Of a stretch of 64,000 nucleotides of DNA, positions 45,450-57,230 are shown one piece after another. A program made the translations under genes and the position numbers. The notes beneath the pieces are model-generated. The model saw nothing but the letters and a program-made list of their open reading frames with translations, made no database searches and had not been told where the DNA came from. Source of the DNA: Parietaria judaica (taxonomy: Eukaryota > Streptophyta > Magnoliopsida > Rosales > Urticaceae); assembly GCA_954871525.1 (NCBI GenBank), contig OX940872.1:11183180-11247179 (forward strand). Direction: 5' to 3'. The stretch's first letter is position 1; each line of letters starts with the position of its first letter.

Positions 45450-48400
45450 ATGCTTGCCAGTGACCCTGACTTCGACCTCCGAGTAAGTCTCCCTCTTCCA
45501 TCGCTTCCCCTTTATCAAGCTCCACTTCTGTTTCCGCGCTCATTTTCTCCTTATTTTGCTTCCTCGCAGCCTTCCTCTCAGTCCGCCATCGGAATGGGGT
45601 CAGTTTTCCCCGATTCCTCTCCATTTTCGGGTTTTCATGGTGTTTTTTGGTCTGGAAATGGGAAATGTTTGCATTTTTGAAGTATCGATTGCAATGCTTA
45701 GGGTTTCCGATTTCGTTGTGTTTTCTCAGAGAGTACGTGTTTGCCGATGTCGAGAACTTGGAGCATTGTCTCAAGTACTTGAACCAGACGCTTGTCACGT
45801 TCGGTTTCCCGGCTTCGCTCGATCTCTTCGCTACTGATCCCGTTCGTTTCGATTCGATCTGTTGATCTTTAGTGGCGTATAATTTGTTTCATGTTTACTT
45901 CTAAGAGGAGTTTATCTTATGCGCTCGGCGTTTTGTAGGTCTCGATTGCCCGTACTTGTAACTGTATACATGCGCTGATTCAGCAGAGACAACGTGATGT
46001 TGAGTCCCGGGAAGCTGCGAATGATCAGAGACAACGGTATGTTTTGGTGCTCGGTTTCAATTCTCGTCTGGTTTGAATGATCCGAGATTCATTTGGGAGA
46101 TTTTTCGTAAAGCCATTTGTTTATGTTTGTTTATACATACACTTGTTTTAGACCGGCATTGTTCATTTAGAATGTAATGGGGTGACCGTTTCTATTTTGC
46201 GTTGCAGGCTTTTATCTGACATTACAAGATTGGAAGCCAAAGTTGAGAGGCTTGATGGGCAGATACAGTCCAAAGATAGGGAGATAGCAACGATCACAAG
46301 AACGGTTAGAATATTACGTGTATCTTGTAAGACTGTATCTTTTATCGGAATTGTTAGTGTTCTGAAATTTTGATTGTTTTGGATTCTATGTTAGGCAGCA
46401 AAGGCTTCTGCAGGGTTTAAAGCTCAAATCGAGAAGCTGCAGCAGGAGAGAGACGAGTTTCAAAGAATGGTCATCGGTAATCAGGTAGGACTTGTTTATC
46501 GGTTACGTTTTTGGGTACAATGTGAGGCAAATCATAAAGACTCACAGTTACTGGCATTGTCTATGAACTGAATTCTATACATTGATGTTATTGAAGCAAG
46601 TAAGGACTCAACAAGTACACGAGATGAAGAAAAAAGAAAAGGAATACACTAAATTGCAGGTAAATAGTCTTCTATTTTTTTAAGAGAAACATTCCTTACT
46701 TTGGTTTCTACAATATTATACAGGTGTGTTAAGCTTAAAGCGGAGAAATGAGAATTCTCGAATTTTATTGCAGGAGAGGTTAAATCAGGTGTTAATGGAG
46801 AAAAAGAAAGAAACTAGATCCGGCATGGAAATAATGAATTTGCTTCAGGTATAACTTGCGTGAATATTGTATTGTATTGTATTTTATTTTCATTTTGATC
46901 AATCAATAACATCTAGATACAGAGCATACACGTGCGTCTGATGTCATCATGGAAAATTTTGACCTCGTCCTTGATATATTTGATCTTAGTGTTTTTTTTT
47001 TACGCAATAGAAAGAGGGGCGTCAACGTGGAACATGGAACGGGAAGAAGACTGACAGTGATTTTTACAAAAAAATTGTAAGTAGATTGATAATGATATTC
47101 TATTGTGTCCCGTGACGTGTGGCTAAAACTTGATGCAAGTGCAATCTGATGATAGGTGGACGCTTATGAGGCTAAAAATCAAGAATTGATACAAGAGAAT
47201 TCTAATTTGAAGGCATTATTACGGTCAATGCAGGTAACGTTGCTGTTATTTAGGCTTCCGTTTGAAATTGAACGTCAATGATATCGCTCAGTATATCAGT
47301 GTCTTCGAATATATATTCCACACTACATGTGTAAAAGAATTTGTGAAAAAACCTGTGGTTTTTCTTTTTGATCTTCTGTTTATCATATAAACATCAATTT
47401 TTTTTCCTCACATAACTTACATATTTAAATTTTAGTTAATCTATTCTTATGTCTGAGTAATTCTTGTTCAGGATGATATGCGTGATTTCATAAATGCTCC
47501 GGGTGGGATTCCCAAACAGTCGATGGCCATCAATGAGGCACTTGAGACAGATCTTACACGATCTCCATTTGGTGGGAGGACGGTAAGATTACTATAACAC
47601 CCCCCTTCAGTTCAAGTGGCGCAATTGTTATTGCTGATGTTACTGTTTATCGTGTCAGGACGTCTTTGACCTCCCTTTTCACATGGCGAGAGATCAAATA
47701 GAAGAAAGTCTCCGAACAAAGATGGCTTCCATAAAGGTAGATCTCTCACTGCAGCTTTTAAGTATTCTAATATTGGGCCCGTTTGGCACAGCTTAATTTT
47801 TACAAAAATTGTTTTTAGTTTTAGTTTAAAAAATAAACTGTTTTTGAGAAAAACCGGCAGGTGTTTGGTAAATTGTTTATAAAACAGTTGTTGTACTTGT
47901 TGGTAACAAAAACTGTTTTAGCGTTTGGTAAAAAAAATTATTTAGGCTAAAAAGACTAAAATAGACTATAACCGTATTTTTGTTTTTAGAAAAAACCAAA
48001 AGCTACGAATCCTAGCTTTTACAATTCATGTACAAAAATTCAAAATCGATTTTGTGTTTTTTGAAAAAACAATTTTGCCAAACACCTAAGTAACGGTTAA
48101 GTTTATTTTATAAACAAAAACAAGGCTAAATAAGTTGTGCCAAACGCACCCATTATATAGTTAATTAAGAGGATTAATTTTTGTATTTACTTATATCCTA
48201 TCATTGAATAATTGAAGGAGCGCATGGGTCAGTTGCAAGACGCTCAGAAAGGAGCGGAAGTTACTTCCGAAGCATCTGAGAGAGAGCTTGAACTCGAAGC
48301 CCAGCTTGTTGAAGCAAGGAGCATTATTCAAGAACAGGTCTTTATTTACTGTTTTTATTTTTCACCTGAAAAATGGACGTTTTCAAATTCATTGTCGATG

Positions 48401-48910
48401 CATTATTATTTTTTAAATTTGTTTTTACAAATAATCTGGTATGAAATTCGTGTTTCTAAATTTGATTTTTAAGTTTTACACAGCTAAAAAATAAAGTCAG
48501 TAGCAATCTTATCGACATAATTTACTGATCTAGTAAACTAAAATAAATGATATATAATTTGATATATATTTATATATAATTTTGTTTTTCAGGCATCTAT
48601 AATGTCTAAACATCTGCCGAAATCGGAGAGGCCGGCCAGGTGATTGATTGTTGTTAATGGCATTTGCGATGTAAGTAGATATTCTGCTTATTATATATCA
48701 ATGCAAGACTCTGAATGACCGTTTGGAATCTAGCAGGGACGGGATTGCCTCTTCACCTTCCGAGGTAAAACCGATCATTTTACGAACTTTTCGTGTATCG
48801 GGTCTTCATTCTAAAACATATTTAAGAATCTTAAGCACAACTTTCCTTATCTGTAGATTGCTAGACTGACATATTTTCTTAAACTTATTTTTCAGGGGGT
48901 ATGCAATTAA
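45450..48910 (+). CDS. ADIP/SSX2IP-like coiled-coil protein (afadin/alpha-actinin-binding family)
   Basis: Exons by splice sites and frame: 45450-45482, 45570-45598, 45730-45841, 45939-46036, 46208-46304, 46395-46484, 46597-46659, 46774-46848, 47011-47076, 47156-47233, 47472-47582, 47659-47736, 48218-48337, 48593-48639, 48737-48764 and 48896-48910. This gives 379 residues. The N-terminal domain (EYVFADVENLEHCLKYLNQ, LVTFGFPASLDL) matches the ADIP family signature, followed by long coiled coils (LLSDITRLEAKVERLDGQ and on). Animal ADIP/SSX2IP works at centrosomes and junctions; the plant role is less certain, probably cytoskeletal. All introns keep frame without stops. The last two exons are uncertain: no splicing after 48639 gives AGG-TGA and 366 residues, and skipping the 28-nt exon opens a different C-terminus to 49004. 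Confidence 0.82.
47775..48151. mobile_element. MITE in intron 12 of the ADIP-like gene
   Basis: The left end GGGCCCGTTTGGCACAGCTT and the inverted right end GGGTGCGTTTGGCACAACTT match at all but three positions. 377 bp. The flanking ATT on both sides may be a 3-bp duplication, which would suit a Harbinger/Tourist type. Inner GGTGTTTGG motifs also form an inverted pair. Confidence 0.75.
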
Positions 48911-51243
48911 ATCAACGAAACCGACGGAACCAAGAAAATTTGGCCCAACTGATGTGTTAAAATCGTCATCACGACGATATAGCGAGCGTGTAAGCGTCTG
49001 TTAACCTTCGGATTGTACAAGTTTAGTAGGAAATAATAACCTGAACTGTTAATGTAATTATTTAACTAGCTTCTCTTAGTATGATCATTAAATGGTTTTT
49101 CTTGTCACTTTCTTTTTCTATTTTCATTTCTGGCTAATTGTGAACTATTTATGTTCAGATGGCATCTCCACAAGCATATACTTATTTTAAACATAAAAAC
49201 AAGAAGAATACACTTATTTTGGGTATGTTATAACTTACTATATAAAAAAATGTTCTTATTTTGCTTAAAAAAACTGCAAGAAATCAAGTATTGAGTAACA
49301 TTTGCAGTATAAATGTACACTAAGTTATTTTTAATTAGAACATATTGTATAACAATCTCATACTTTGCCATGCAAGAAAAAAAAATTGTTATATTGCTGG
49401 AAAGGGCGGCCTATTCTTTTTTTTTTTTTTTTTTTTTCATGTCGTGGTGTATATTTCAAGTATTGCTCCAATACCCTAAGATTTATATTCTATGACAAAA
49501 ATTATTATATGCCATCACATCTTAGGTTTATTTTTATTTTATATATTTACCTTTGAAATAAATCGACGTGCTCAATTTGGTGTAAAGTGTAAACGGTCAG
49601 AATTTGGAAACTTGGTGTACTTCCATGAATACAATGATGAGGTAGGTATGAATTATGATTGATGATTTATCATTAACAATTATTGACCATCTAATGATAA
49701 TCAACCGCTTTAAACGCTAATAGATAATCATCTTATAGCTATACCAATTTTTTGCTCTAGGAGAAATAATTGCAGTACAAGTGCCCAAACTTGGTACGTT
49801 TCTAATTTTTTAAGCGACAATAGTACTTAAAAGGCTATAAAATAGTGTCTAATACCCCAATTCGCTCCATTTTCCATTCAAAATCATTACACAAGAGACA
49901 CGCTTACTGATCCGGATAGCGGTATTGGACTGTCGAGCCTTATCGGGCATAGCGGGATTACTTTGACTAACGGGAACGGAGTAACTAGCGGTATTGGGCT
50001 GACTAGCGGTAATGAAGCTCGTGAGCATGGCGGTAATGATCATTATACTAGACCTGGTAGTCAATGGTCCGGGTATCACTTACATCTATGATTAAGCTCG
50101 GAAAAATTAACTATTTTACGCATTTATCTGAACTTGATACAAAGATTAGGCACTTAGATGCAAATACTCTTCATAGTTGTAACAGGGTCAATAATTGAAG
50201 AAAAACACAACATTATAGCTGTGTTTGTATATCATGAGCTGGCATTGATGCTTCTAAATAGCCCCCATAGTATTTCTTTTTTCTTCTTTTTTTTTTTATA
50301 AGAAATTTCTTTTTTCTTCTGGGAATATATAGAAGAATCCACTAAAGCTTACCTAAAATAAATTAGGGGTAGGCAAGTGAGAAATGAATTATGTTTATTA
50401 ACTTGTGTTGCAAGTCACTCAACTACAATTTTCTCATCATGTAATATTGCTTTCAAGTATCTTTTCAAACACTTAGGAGGATGTTTTTCTTCCACGGGTA
50501 ACCAAACATATATTACAAATTGGAATATATCGGTGTAGAAATCGTTAGGTATACCGGTCACTCCTCACAATGAAAACCTAAATATTCAGAAGCAGAGAGC
50601 AATAGACTCTGGAGAAGACAGATCCACGAACAGTTTTATTCACAAGCCGATTTCATGTTCCGGGTTTCGAGCTACATTTGTGAATCACCAAACAAAAAAT
50701 GAAAATTTACATTTTCTGTGGAACCAATAAATCTTAAGAACTTCCCCGGAAGCTTTTTCGAACCCGGAATTCAATAATCTGTCCAAAGCTGCACGCCATA
50801 TCCCCTTCCAGCAAAATATAAACATATTTCATATTTCCTGCAAAGATTAGCATTCCGGTTTTCGTGAATTCACTCATAACGGCTCCTCTCACGAGATTCC
50901 AGTACTATGCTATGACCCAAAATGCAAAGAACCACAACGGTGAAAATCATTACCTTTTTCCTATATCGGATTTACTAGAATGTATGCCGTGGCACTTGGC
51001 CTCAACTTGAAAGAAGTAGAAATGGAACTGCACATAGAAATGCTTTGATCAGAATTCTATATAATATTTACGGCAAAAGAAAAGAAAAGAACGAAGTCTC
51101 GAGATTAATTGAAAAATCGCCTTTCTGTAAATTTAGATATAATCATTTTTGACATAGTGAAAAGCTTAAAGCAGTAATTTGATGATCTTATCGAATTGGA
51201 GTCGGAATCAAAATCAAAACTGATGAAAAACTCAATCATAACC
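48911..51243. other. Intergenic region between convergent host genes
   Basis: No gene is recognised. It holds an alternative exon of the ADIP-like gene (to 49004), a T(22)-like tract at 49418, a TAGCGGTA motif cluster (49914-50035), and presumably the 3' UTRs of both convergent genes at its ends. Confidence 0.45.
49914..50035. repeat. Outlying TAGCGGTA motif cluster
   Basis: ATAGCGGTATTGG, CTAGCGGTATTGG, CTAGCGGTAATG and ATGGCGGTAATG occur in about 120 bp, the same heptamer as the arrays near the DUF1985 genes 7-10 kb away. Confidence 0.7.
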
Positions 51244-53097
51244 TCATTTATTTAGCTTTATTTTCATTAATAACATACACGAAAGCAACAACATACCGAT
51301 CAAAAAGAGGGTTAGCATTAAGGCAAGTGTAACTCGAACAGAACGACCGTATTGCATGCGAGGAGGACTGTTAAATTGCCTTTGTGATCCACTAGACCGA
51401 AAAATCTGCACAAATAAACACAAATGCATTTTCTCAAGAATCGGATAAATATTATGTATAATCATTCACTTTACATCAAAGTTTTTTCTATTGTTCACAA
51501 TCGATATTTCTCAAGCTCATATGAAATTACCTGGTTGAACAAAATAACCGGTCCATTTGTCCGGGAAAATTCTCCATACCTTCTTTTCCAAAAACCAAAT
51601 TTTGAGGCCTTATCTTTTGGTGTACTGTCTGAAATCAAATTGTTTCTCTGCTCTTCTTCATCAGCAATTACTATCTTCAAATCCGCAAAATTTTGAGTAC
51701 TCCAAGTCCGTCTTGTATTGGTCGTTGCAGATTCCTCATTGCCAGATGTCATTTCATCACATGTTCCTCTTTTGCTCGAACCGCTAGATTGAGTACTTGC
51801 ATCTTTTCTCTTAATTTGATTTTCCTTACCAGTGCTTTTTGTGGGAGTTCGGACATCTATAACTTCATCTTTAGCACTATGGGCGGTTTGGGATGTTCCG
51901 GCAAGAAAAGCAGCTAAATCGTCACGTTCGTCTTCATCCAAGTTGACCCACCGAAGAGGCTTCTTTCCGTCATTCAGAAAAGATTCTCTTAACTCTGATT
52001 CAACTCGGGATATTTGACTTTCGATGGCTGATATGAATTGACTATGCCTAGCTGTTGAACTGTCTTCACTGCGATTTCCGTAGCTTACTCTCACAGCCCT
52101 CTCAAACTCATCTAACTGATTCATAAAAATAAAATACATAATTGTTAAGTCGTATTTTTCCTTCGCTATATATAAATCCAGTTTTATTCAAAACCTGGAA
52201 TATCGGGTTTCAAACACACCCAAACCCAAAGCTTCGGTTTTCATAAAAACAGAGCAAGGAACCGGATTTTATAGAGGGGAACCCGTTTATTGAAAAACGG
52301 ATTGAAATATTTGAGGTATAAAAAAGAAAAGAAAAAACGTTTTTGAAGCCCAAAAGGGTTGCTTTGTTTTTTATTGAATTTGAGTAACCTACTAACCAGG
52401 TGCCCGTTGTCACCCCCTAAACCAAAACCTGGAGTCCGGTTCGGCTAACCGGTTCTTCAAACATATAATCAGGGTTTTGCAATGGAGTATTTAGTTTCGG
52501 CGTATCTTCTTTCTTATCTCGGTTAACAAATCGAAATTAAATAAAATTAGTTACAGATACAAAATTATAATAACATGAAGAAGCTTACCTGCCATTTAGC
52601 AGTGCCTAAAGCAGTTTGCAGCTCTCTTCCGAGCTCGTCGAGATTCTCCAGCGACGGTCTCTCTCTCCTCTCCCTAACCCATGTCCTGTATGCCGATTCC
52701 ATTCTGGAGAAAGTAAAACCAGGCAAACAATCACATCTATTTCCTACAAATCCAAACTCTTTCGGGACCAAATCCAATCACAGGAGAAAGTACAAGAAGA
52801 AACTGACACAACCAAGTTGAAATTAAATATGACATAAAAACAATCAATCAATCAATTATAGAATTTATATACAAATCATTCCCAACATCAGTCAAACAAA
52901 ACATACCGAAATTGCAGATTTCCATCAACGTATCACACAAACAAATGATGAATTTATACTAAAATGAGACCAAAATCCAGAAAAAAAAAAAGAGGGAAAA
53001 TTCGAGTTCCATACATGTCGGCGGATTCTTGAACCTCCTCAGCGGCGGAAAAGAAGGCATCCTTTTGCCAGAGATCGAAGCTATTCGCGACCAGCAT
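51244..53097 (-). CDS. Syntaxin/t-SNARE-family protein with syntaxin-6 N-terminal domain and C-terminal membrane anchor
   Basis: Four exons on minus: 53097-53015, 52703-52589, 52115-51531 and 51405-51244, giving 314 residues. The N-terminus MLVANSFDLWQKDAFFSAAE and the following helices (ENLDELGRELQTALGTAKWQ, then HSQFISAIESQISRVESEL) match the plant syntaxin-6 N-domain proteins. Residues about 120-250 are polar and low in complexity, with acidic patches. The C-terminus has one hydrophobic segment of about 23 residues (LALMLTLFLIGMLLLSCMLL) and a short tail, as in tail-anchored proteins. I see no Q-SNARE heptad helix before the anchor. That fits a known plant subgroup annotated as t-SNARE family without a full SNARE motif. 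Likely endomembrane location. The splice choice CAG|A at 52704 gives ADIMESAYRTW, which suits the family. Confidence 0.85.
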
Positions 53098-53157
53098 CTT
53101 TTGCTTTTGCTTCGGCTAGGGATTCTGAGAGAAGCCGAACGACGATAAAACCTCCGA

Positions 53158-53372
53158 AACCTCGATAGAGAGAGAGAGTCGAGACCTCGAGAGCTCAGAA
53201 GGTAAGAGCGAGCTCGGAGAGAGAGTGGCTATGGCTTCTCACCTCCTTCGCTTCTTCTCTCTGTGAATGTTTGCGAAGAGAGAGAGAAGCGAGAGAGAGA
53301 GAGGAAGGAAGCTCCGAGAGAGACGAATATACCAACTTCTCTCTCTTCCTTCTCTCTCTCTCTCTCCCCATT
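53158..53372 (-). repeat. GA/CT-rich 5' leader microsatellites of the syntaxin-like gene
   Basis: Runs of GAGAGAGA (53166-53177, 53216-53223, 53278-53310) and CTCTCTCT (53338-53368) lie just upstream of the ATG, with both purine and pyrimidine tracts on the same strand, so they can pair. GA/CT repeats in 5' leaders are common in plants and can recruit GAGA-binding BPC proteins. Confidence 0.7.
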
Positions 53373-53399
53373 TTGCCCACATTTATATTTTATTATTTT

Positions 53400-56100
53400 T
53401 ATTAGAAAAATATTCAAAGTATTTAAAAATTGACATTAAGTCTCTATTTTTTTAGGTAGCTAAAGTTGTCAAACTCTTAATTTGTATATTATGTCGTATT
53501 TTCATCCAAAACTGCACCACGTGTCACGTTTTTAACCCATTAAATATATAATTGTTTATTATTGATGAATTATTGTTTAACTTTTTAATTAAAAATAGTA
53601 TATTTAATGAGTTTTAAAACGTTACACGTGATGCCACCCAAAATAAAGGGAGCTTATTCTCAACTTTACAAAGAATTTAATAACTTTTGCCACCCAAAAT
53701 AAAGGGAGCTTAGACTCAACTTTACAAAAAAATTAGATACTTATGCCGCCATTTTTCTTTTTATTATCTATAAATGTTTGTTGGTTATGTTATGTTAGTT
53801 ATTAGGAAATTGCTTTCAAACAAAAAAAAAAAGTTATTAGGAAATTGCTTTCCAAATATCATTAATATTCTTAAGTTTAACTTATCGCTTGCAACAAATT
53901 GTTTTTTAATATTTTAATTTATCACTCTTAATTATCATCTTATAGGTTTATTCTTTCAATTATTTTTTTTATTATCAATCTTCATTTTGACTTAATTATT
54001 TTATATCATCTTCCGTTCAAAATTTAATTATATATTAATTTACCCCCTAATTTTTAATATAAATATGTTTTTTTTTTTTGTTATAGTTAACAAATTTTTT
54101 TAATTTAACAAAGAATATTGTTTACGGATGATTTACCAAATGACAAGTTGTGAAACTTAGTGAATACCAAATACGAAGAAGAACAAAAAAAAAATGTCAA
54201 GAGAGATCATACAAAAATTTATTAATATAAGAAAAAAAAAAGACTATTTTGAAACACAATAATTTTTTAACTTATAATAGAGAAAGATTTTGAATAAAAT
54301 TTCTAAGTTTATAGAGAAAATTAACATTAACGGGTTCGGTGGCGAGATCTAAAGGGGTAAACTTAAGATAGATTAGATGTATATTAAAAGTTTCAACAAG
54401 GGATTAATTAATAAAATGTCTTTAATATAAAATAACAAAATAAAAAGTTCATCGATACTTTTTATTAATTAATTTATTTTAAATCAAGGATCAAATTTGA
54501 TTAGAAAGAGTGATTCGGAGAGTCTTTCTGATATTTACGCATAAAAATTGTATGTTATAAGATGATTTTTTCACGTCTATATTCATTTTGGAATTTCAAT
54601 TGGTTCTTTTAATTCATACTGATTTGAAGTTATTTTTTTTTATTCCTCCAAATTAGTCATAAACGGCCTAAATCGAATTAGATAATTCAGAAAAAAAAAT
54701 TGTATTGATTCTTTCTGGCTATTGTATACAATAAATACTAGCGTTAACTGTGGCAACAATAACTTATTTTTGGTCAAATTCTCTCCCGTATACCAGTTTT
54801 GATAAACGACGACAATAATACCCAAACTCAGTGTTTGGGAGTTAAGCGAGAAAAATTGTTCATGTGGTTGTTAGCCTTTGTCATGTGGCATGCCACATGG
54901 CACTTGGCGTGACATGTCATTTAATTATTATTATTATCATTTAAATAATTTTTAAAAATATTATTTTTTTCAAATAAAATTATTTTTCTATAATAATAAT
55001 GAGTATTTGAATTTAAATATTTATTATTGGTTATTATTATAAATATAATTATTCATTTTTAAAAAATGGGTCGAGCAAAATAAATAAAGAAAAGAATCAT
55101 CGTTCATGGTTCACTCAAGCTGCGCTTCCGATCCGATTCACGGGTAGAACGAAATTGCTGAATAGAGTTAATAATAATAAACAATAATAATCATATGATT
55201 ATTTAATAAAGTTAAAAAAAGAATAATATATATAAAAAAACATATATGTACGACTACGATTTGTTTTTTATTTAAAAAACATATGAATTTTTTTAAACAA
55301 ATATTATTATAAAAAATGCAAATACAAAAAAAAAATACCATGCAAGCAAATGTCGAGTTTGGGTATTTTATCGCTATTTACAGATATTGTATACACAACA
55401 AAGCATTTGACAAAAGTGTAGGCCTTTCCACCCAATTAACCCTAAATAATATTTTCGCTTTTATTCTGCTTAATATTATAATTTGGTGGATTATGATGAC
55501 GTGGCGTTTTATATTATTTGTAGAGAGTTAATTCGGCGGTGGTTTAGTTGTGTGGTGTGGAGAGTGGAGATTGGACTGGTGGCCTTTAGTTGGCTGACTG
55601 AATTGACCATTTTGCCAGTACCACCCAATCTTTGTTAGCCACCGCCACTGCCACCTCACATTTTTCTTTATTGTGGGTCCCATTGTAAACCACTCATTTT
55701 TACCACAACTATAGACAAGGGAAAATTGTGGCAAAACTTAATTTTTGGTCGACGTGCGTTTCGTGTACCCAACCTTTATAATTATCAGCAAAATACTCAA
55801 CGTTTGTTGACCGTGACTTTGGCATGTAAATGCTATTTTTTTCGTTAATATCCACTATGTGGCCGTTAATGGCAAAAATACCCATTTTGTTTTTTTTGAA
55901 AAAAATCATTTTTTTTCTTTTTTTCTTTTCTTGATTAGTGATAATTATCTGAATTCCAAATACATGGAACACCAAAAAGTTAGTCAAAACATCAGTTGAT
56001 TTCTTAATGTGCTTGTATAAACTACATTTGCTGATAAAAATCTTATTTTTATGAGAAATTTTTAACATAGCATTACATAAAAGTCGATCATGATATCAAT
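53400..56100. other. AT-rich intergenic region
   Basis: No gene found. A ~57-bp direct repeat (TGCCACCCAAAATAAAGGGA at 53631 and 53690) and many A/T runs occur. 55745-55890 (GTGTACCCAACCTTTATAAT and on) resembles one arm of a foldback element. Confidence 0.4.
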
Positions 56101-56103
56101 TAG

Positions 56104-56498
56104 CAATTGTATATTAATTTGCTTGGAGAAGCTAATTTGCCGACTAAACCTAATCATGAATAAAACAATTACATAGTTATTTTAAGGTTGACATTCAAAC
56201 TTTTAACAAAAACCTAATCAAATTGTTTTTGTTACATTTGACGATCTAAATATATAGCATGACATTTAAAAGAAGAATTATATAATATGTATTATATATA
56301 TCAGTTGTATATTAATTTGCTTGGACAAGCTAATTTGCCGACTAAACCTAATCATGAATAAAACAATTACATAGTTAATTTAAGGTTGACATTCAAACTT
56401 TTAACGAAAACCTAATCATATTATTTTTGTTACATTTGACTATCTAAATATATAGCATGACATCTAAAAGAAGAATTATATAATATGTATTATATATA
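56104..56498. repeat. ~198-bp tandem duplication
   Basis: TGTATATTAATTTGCTTGGA at about 56108 recurs at about 56306, and the two copies align through GACATTTAAAAGAAGAATTA and the (TA)-rich end with few differences. Confidence 0.85.
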
Positions 56499-56577
56499 TA
56501 TAGGAAACTCTTAGCGCATATATTCTCAAGTTATGACCATTACTTATATTTTTATGTCTTTTTTTAGTCGTAACATA

Positions 56578-56856
56578 CTTTGAAGTAATTATTTTGTTAT
56601 CGGGGATACTTTTAGAGACGTTTATTAGCCGAGTTAATGTCTTCGCATTGCTTCAAGTTCTAAGTATGAACCAAATTAACATCTTCACCATTACCCTTTT
56701 CATTGGAAATTGACCGTTTTAGATCGAAATAATGAAAATGGTAATAGTGAAGATGTTAATTCGGTTCATGCTTAGAATTTGAAGTAATGTGAAGACATTA
56801 ACTCTGCTAATTAACGTCTCTAAAAGTATCCCCGGTAACCTAATAAGACTTCAAAG
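56578..56856. mobile_element. Foldback element, ~120-bp arms
   Basis: The left arm starts CTTTGAAGT and the right arm ends ACTTCAAAG. GTTAATGTCTTC, AACATCTTCACCATTACC and GGGGATACTTTTAGAGACGT all have inverted partners on the other side. The loop is about 35 nt. No ORF. Confidence 0.8.
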
Positions 56857-57025
56857 AAATGTTAATGTGAAGACACGTCACTTTATAGAGAGAGAGGGAA
56901 TTTGTTAATGGTAAATTCATAACTCTATTAGATCAATAAAAAAATAAAAAATGAATGAAATTCAAATAAAAGTAAAATAGTAAACTTTGAGAACTTGAAT
57001 TGTAAAAAAAATGGGTTCTGTAGGG

Positions 57026-57230
57026 TAATAGCCAAATTTAAAAGTGTGTTTAGCAAAACAGCCAAACTTTGGTTAATTTTGTAAACTAGCCAATTAACCA
57101 CATAAACAAAACTCCAATTACATTGTTAATTTTGGTTAATTTTGGCTAGTTTAGGTGGTTAATTGGCTAGTTTACAAAATTAACGAAAGTTTGGTTATTT
57201 TGCAAATCTTATGTTTCAGTTTGGCTATTT
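57026..57230. mobile_element. Foldback/MITE, ~85-bp arms
   Basis: TTTTGTAAACTAGCCAATTA and its exact complement TAATTGGCTAGTTTACAAAA flank a 35-bp centre, and the pairing extends outward to AATAGCCAAA. No gene. Confidence 0.8.

Noticed and set aside
45355..45798. 147-codon minus-strand ORF over the first ADIP exons
   Set aside because: It is antisense to exons with good splice sites and family-matching protein; no domain.
47767..48159. 8-bp hAT duplication around the intron MITE
   Set aside because: The flanks CTAATATT and ATTATATA do not match; only a 3-bp ATT is shared.
51557..52017. Plus-strand ORFs over the syntaxin-like exon 3
   Set aside because: They are shadows of the minus-strand coding exon.
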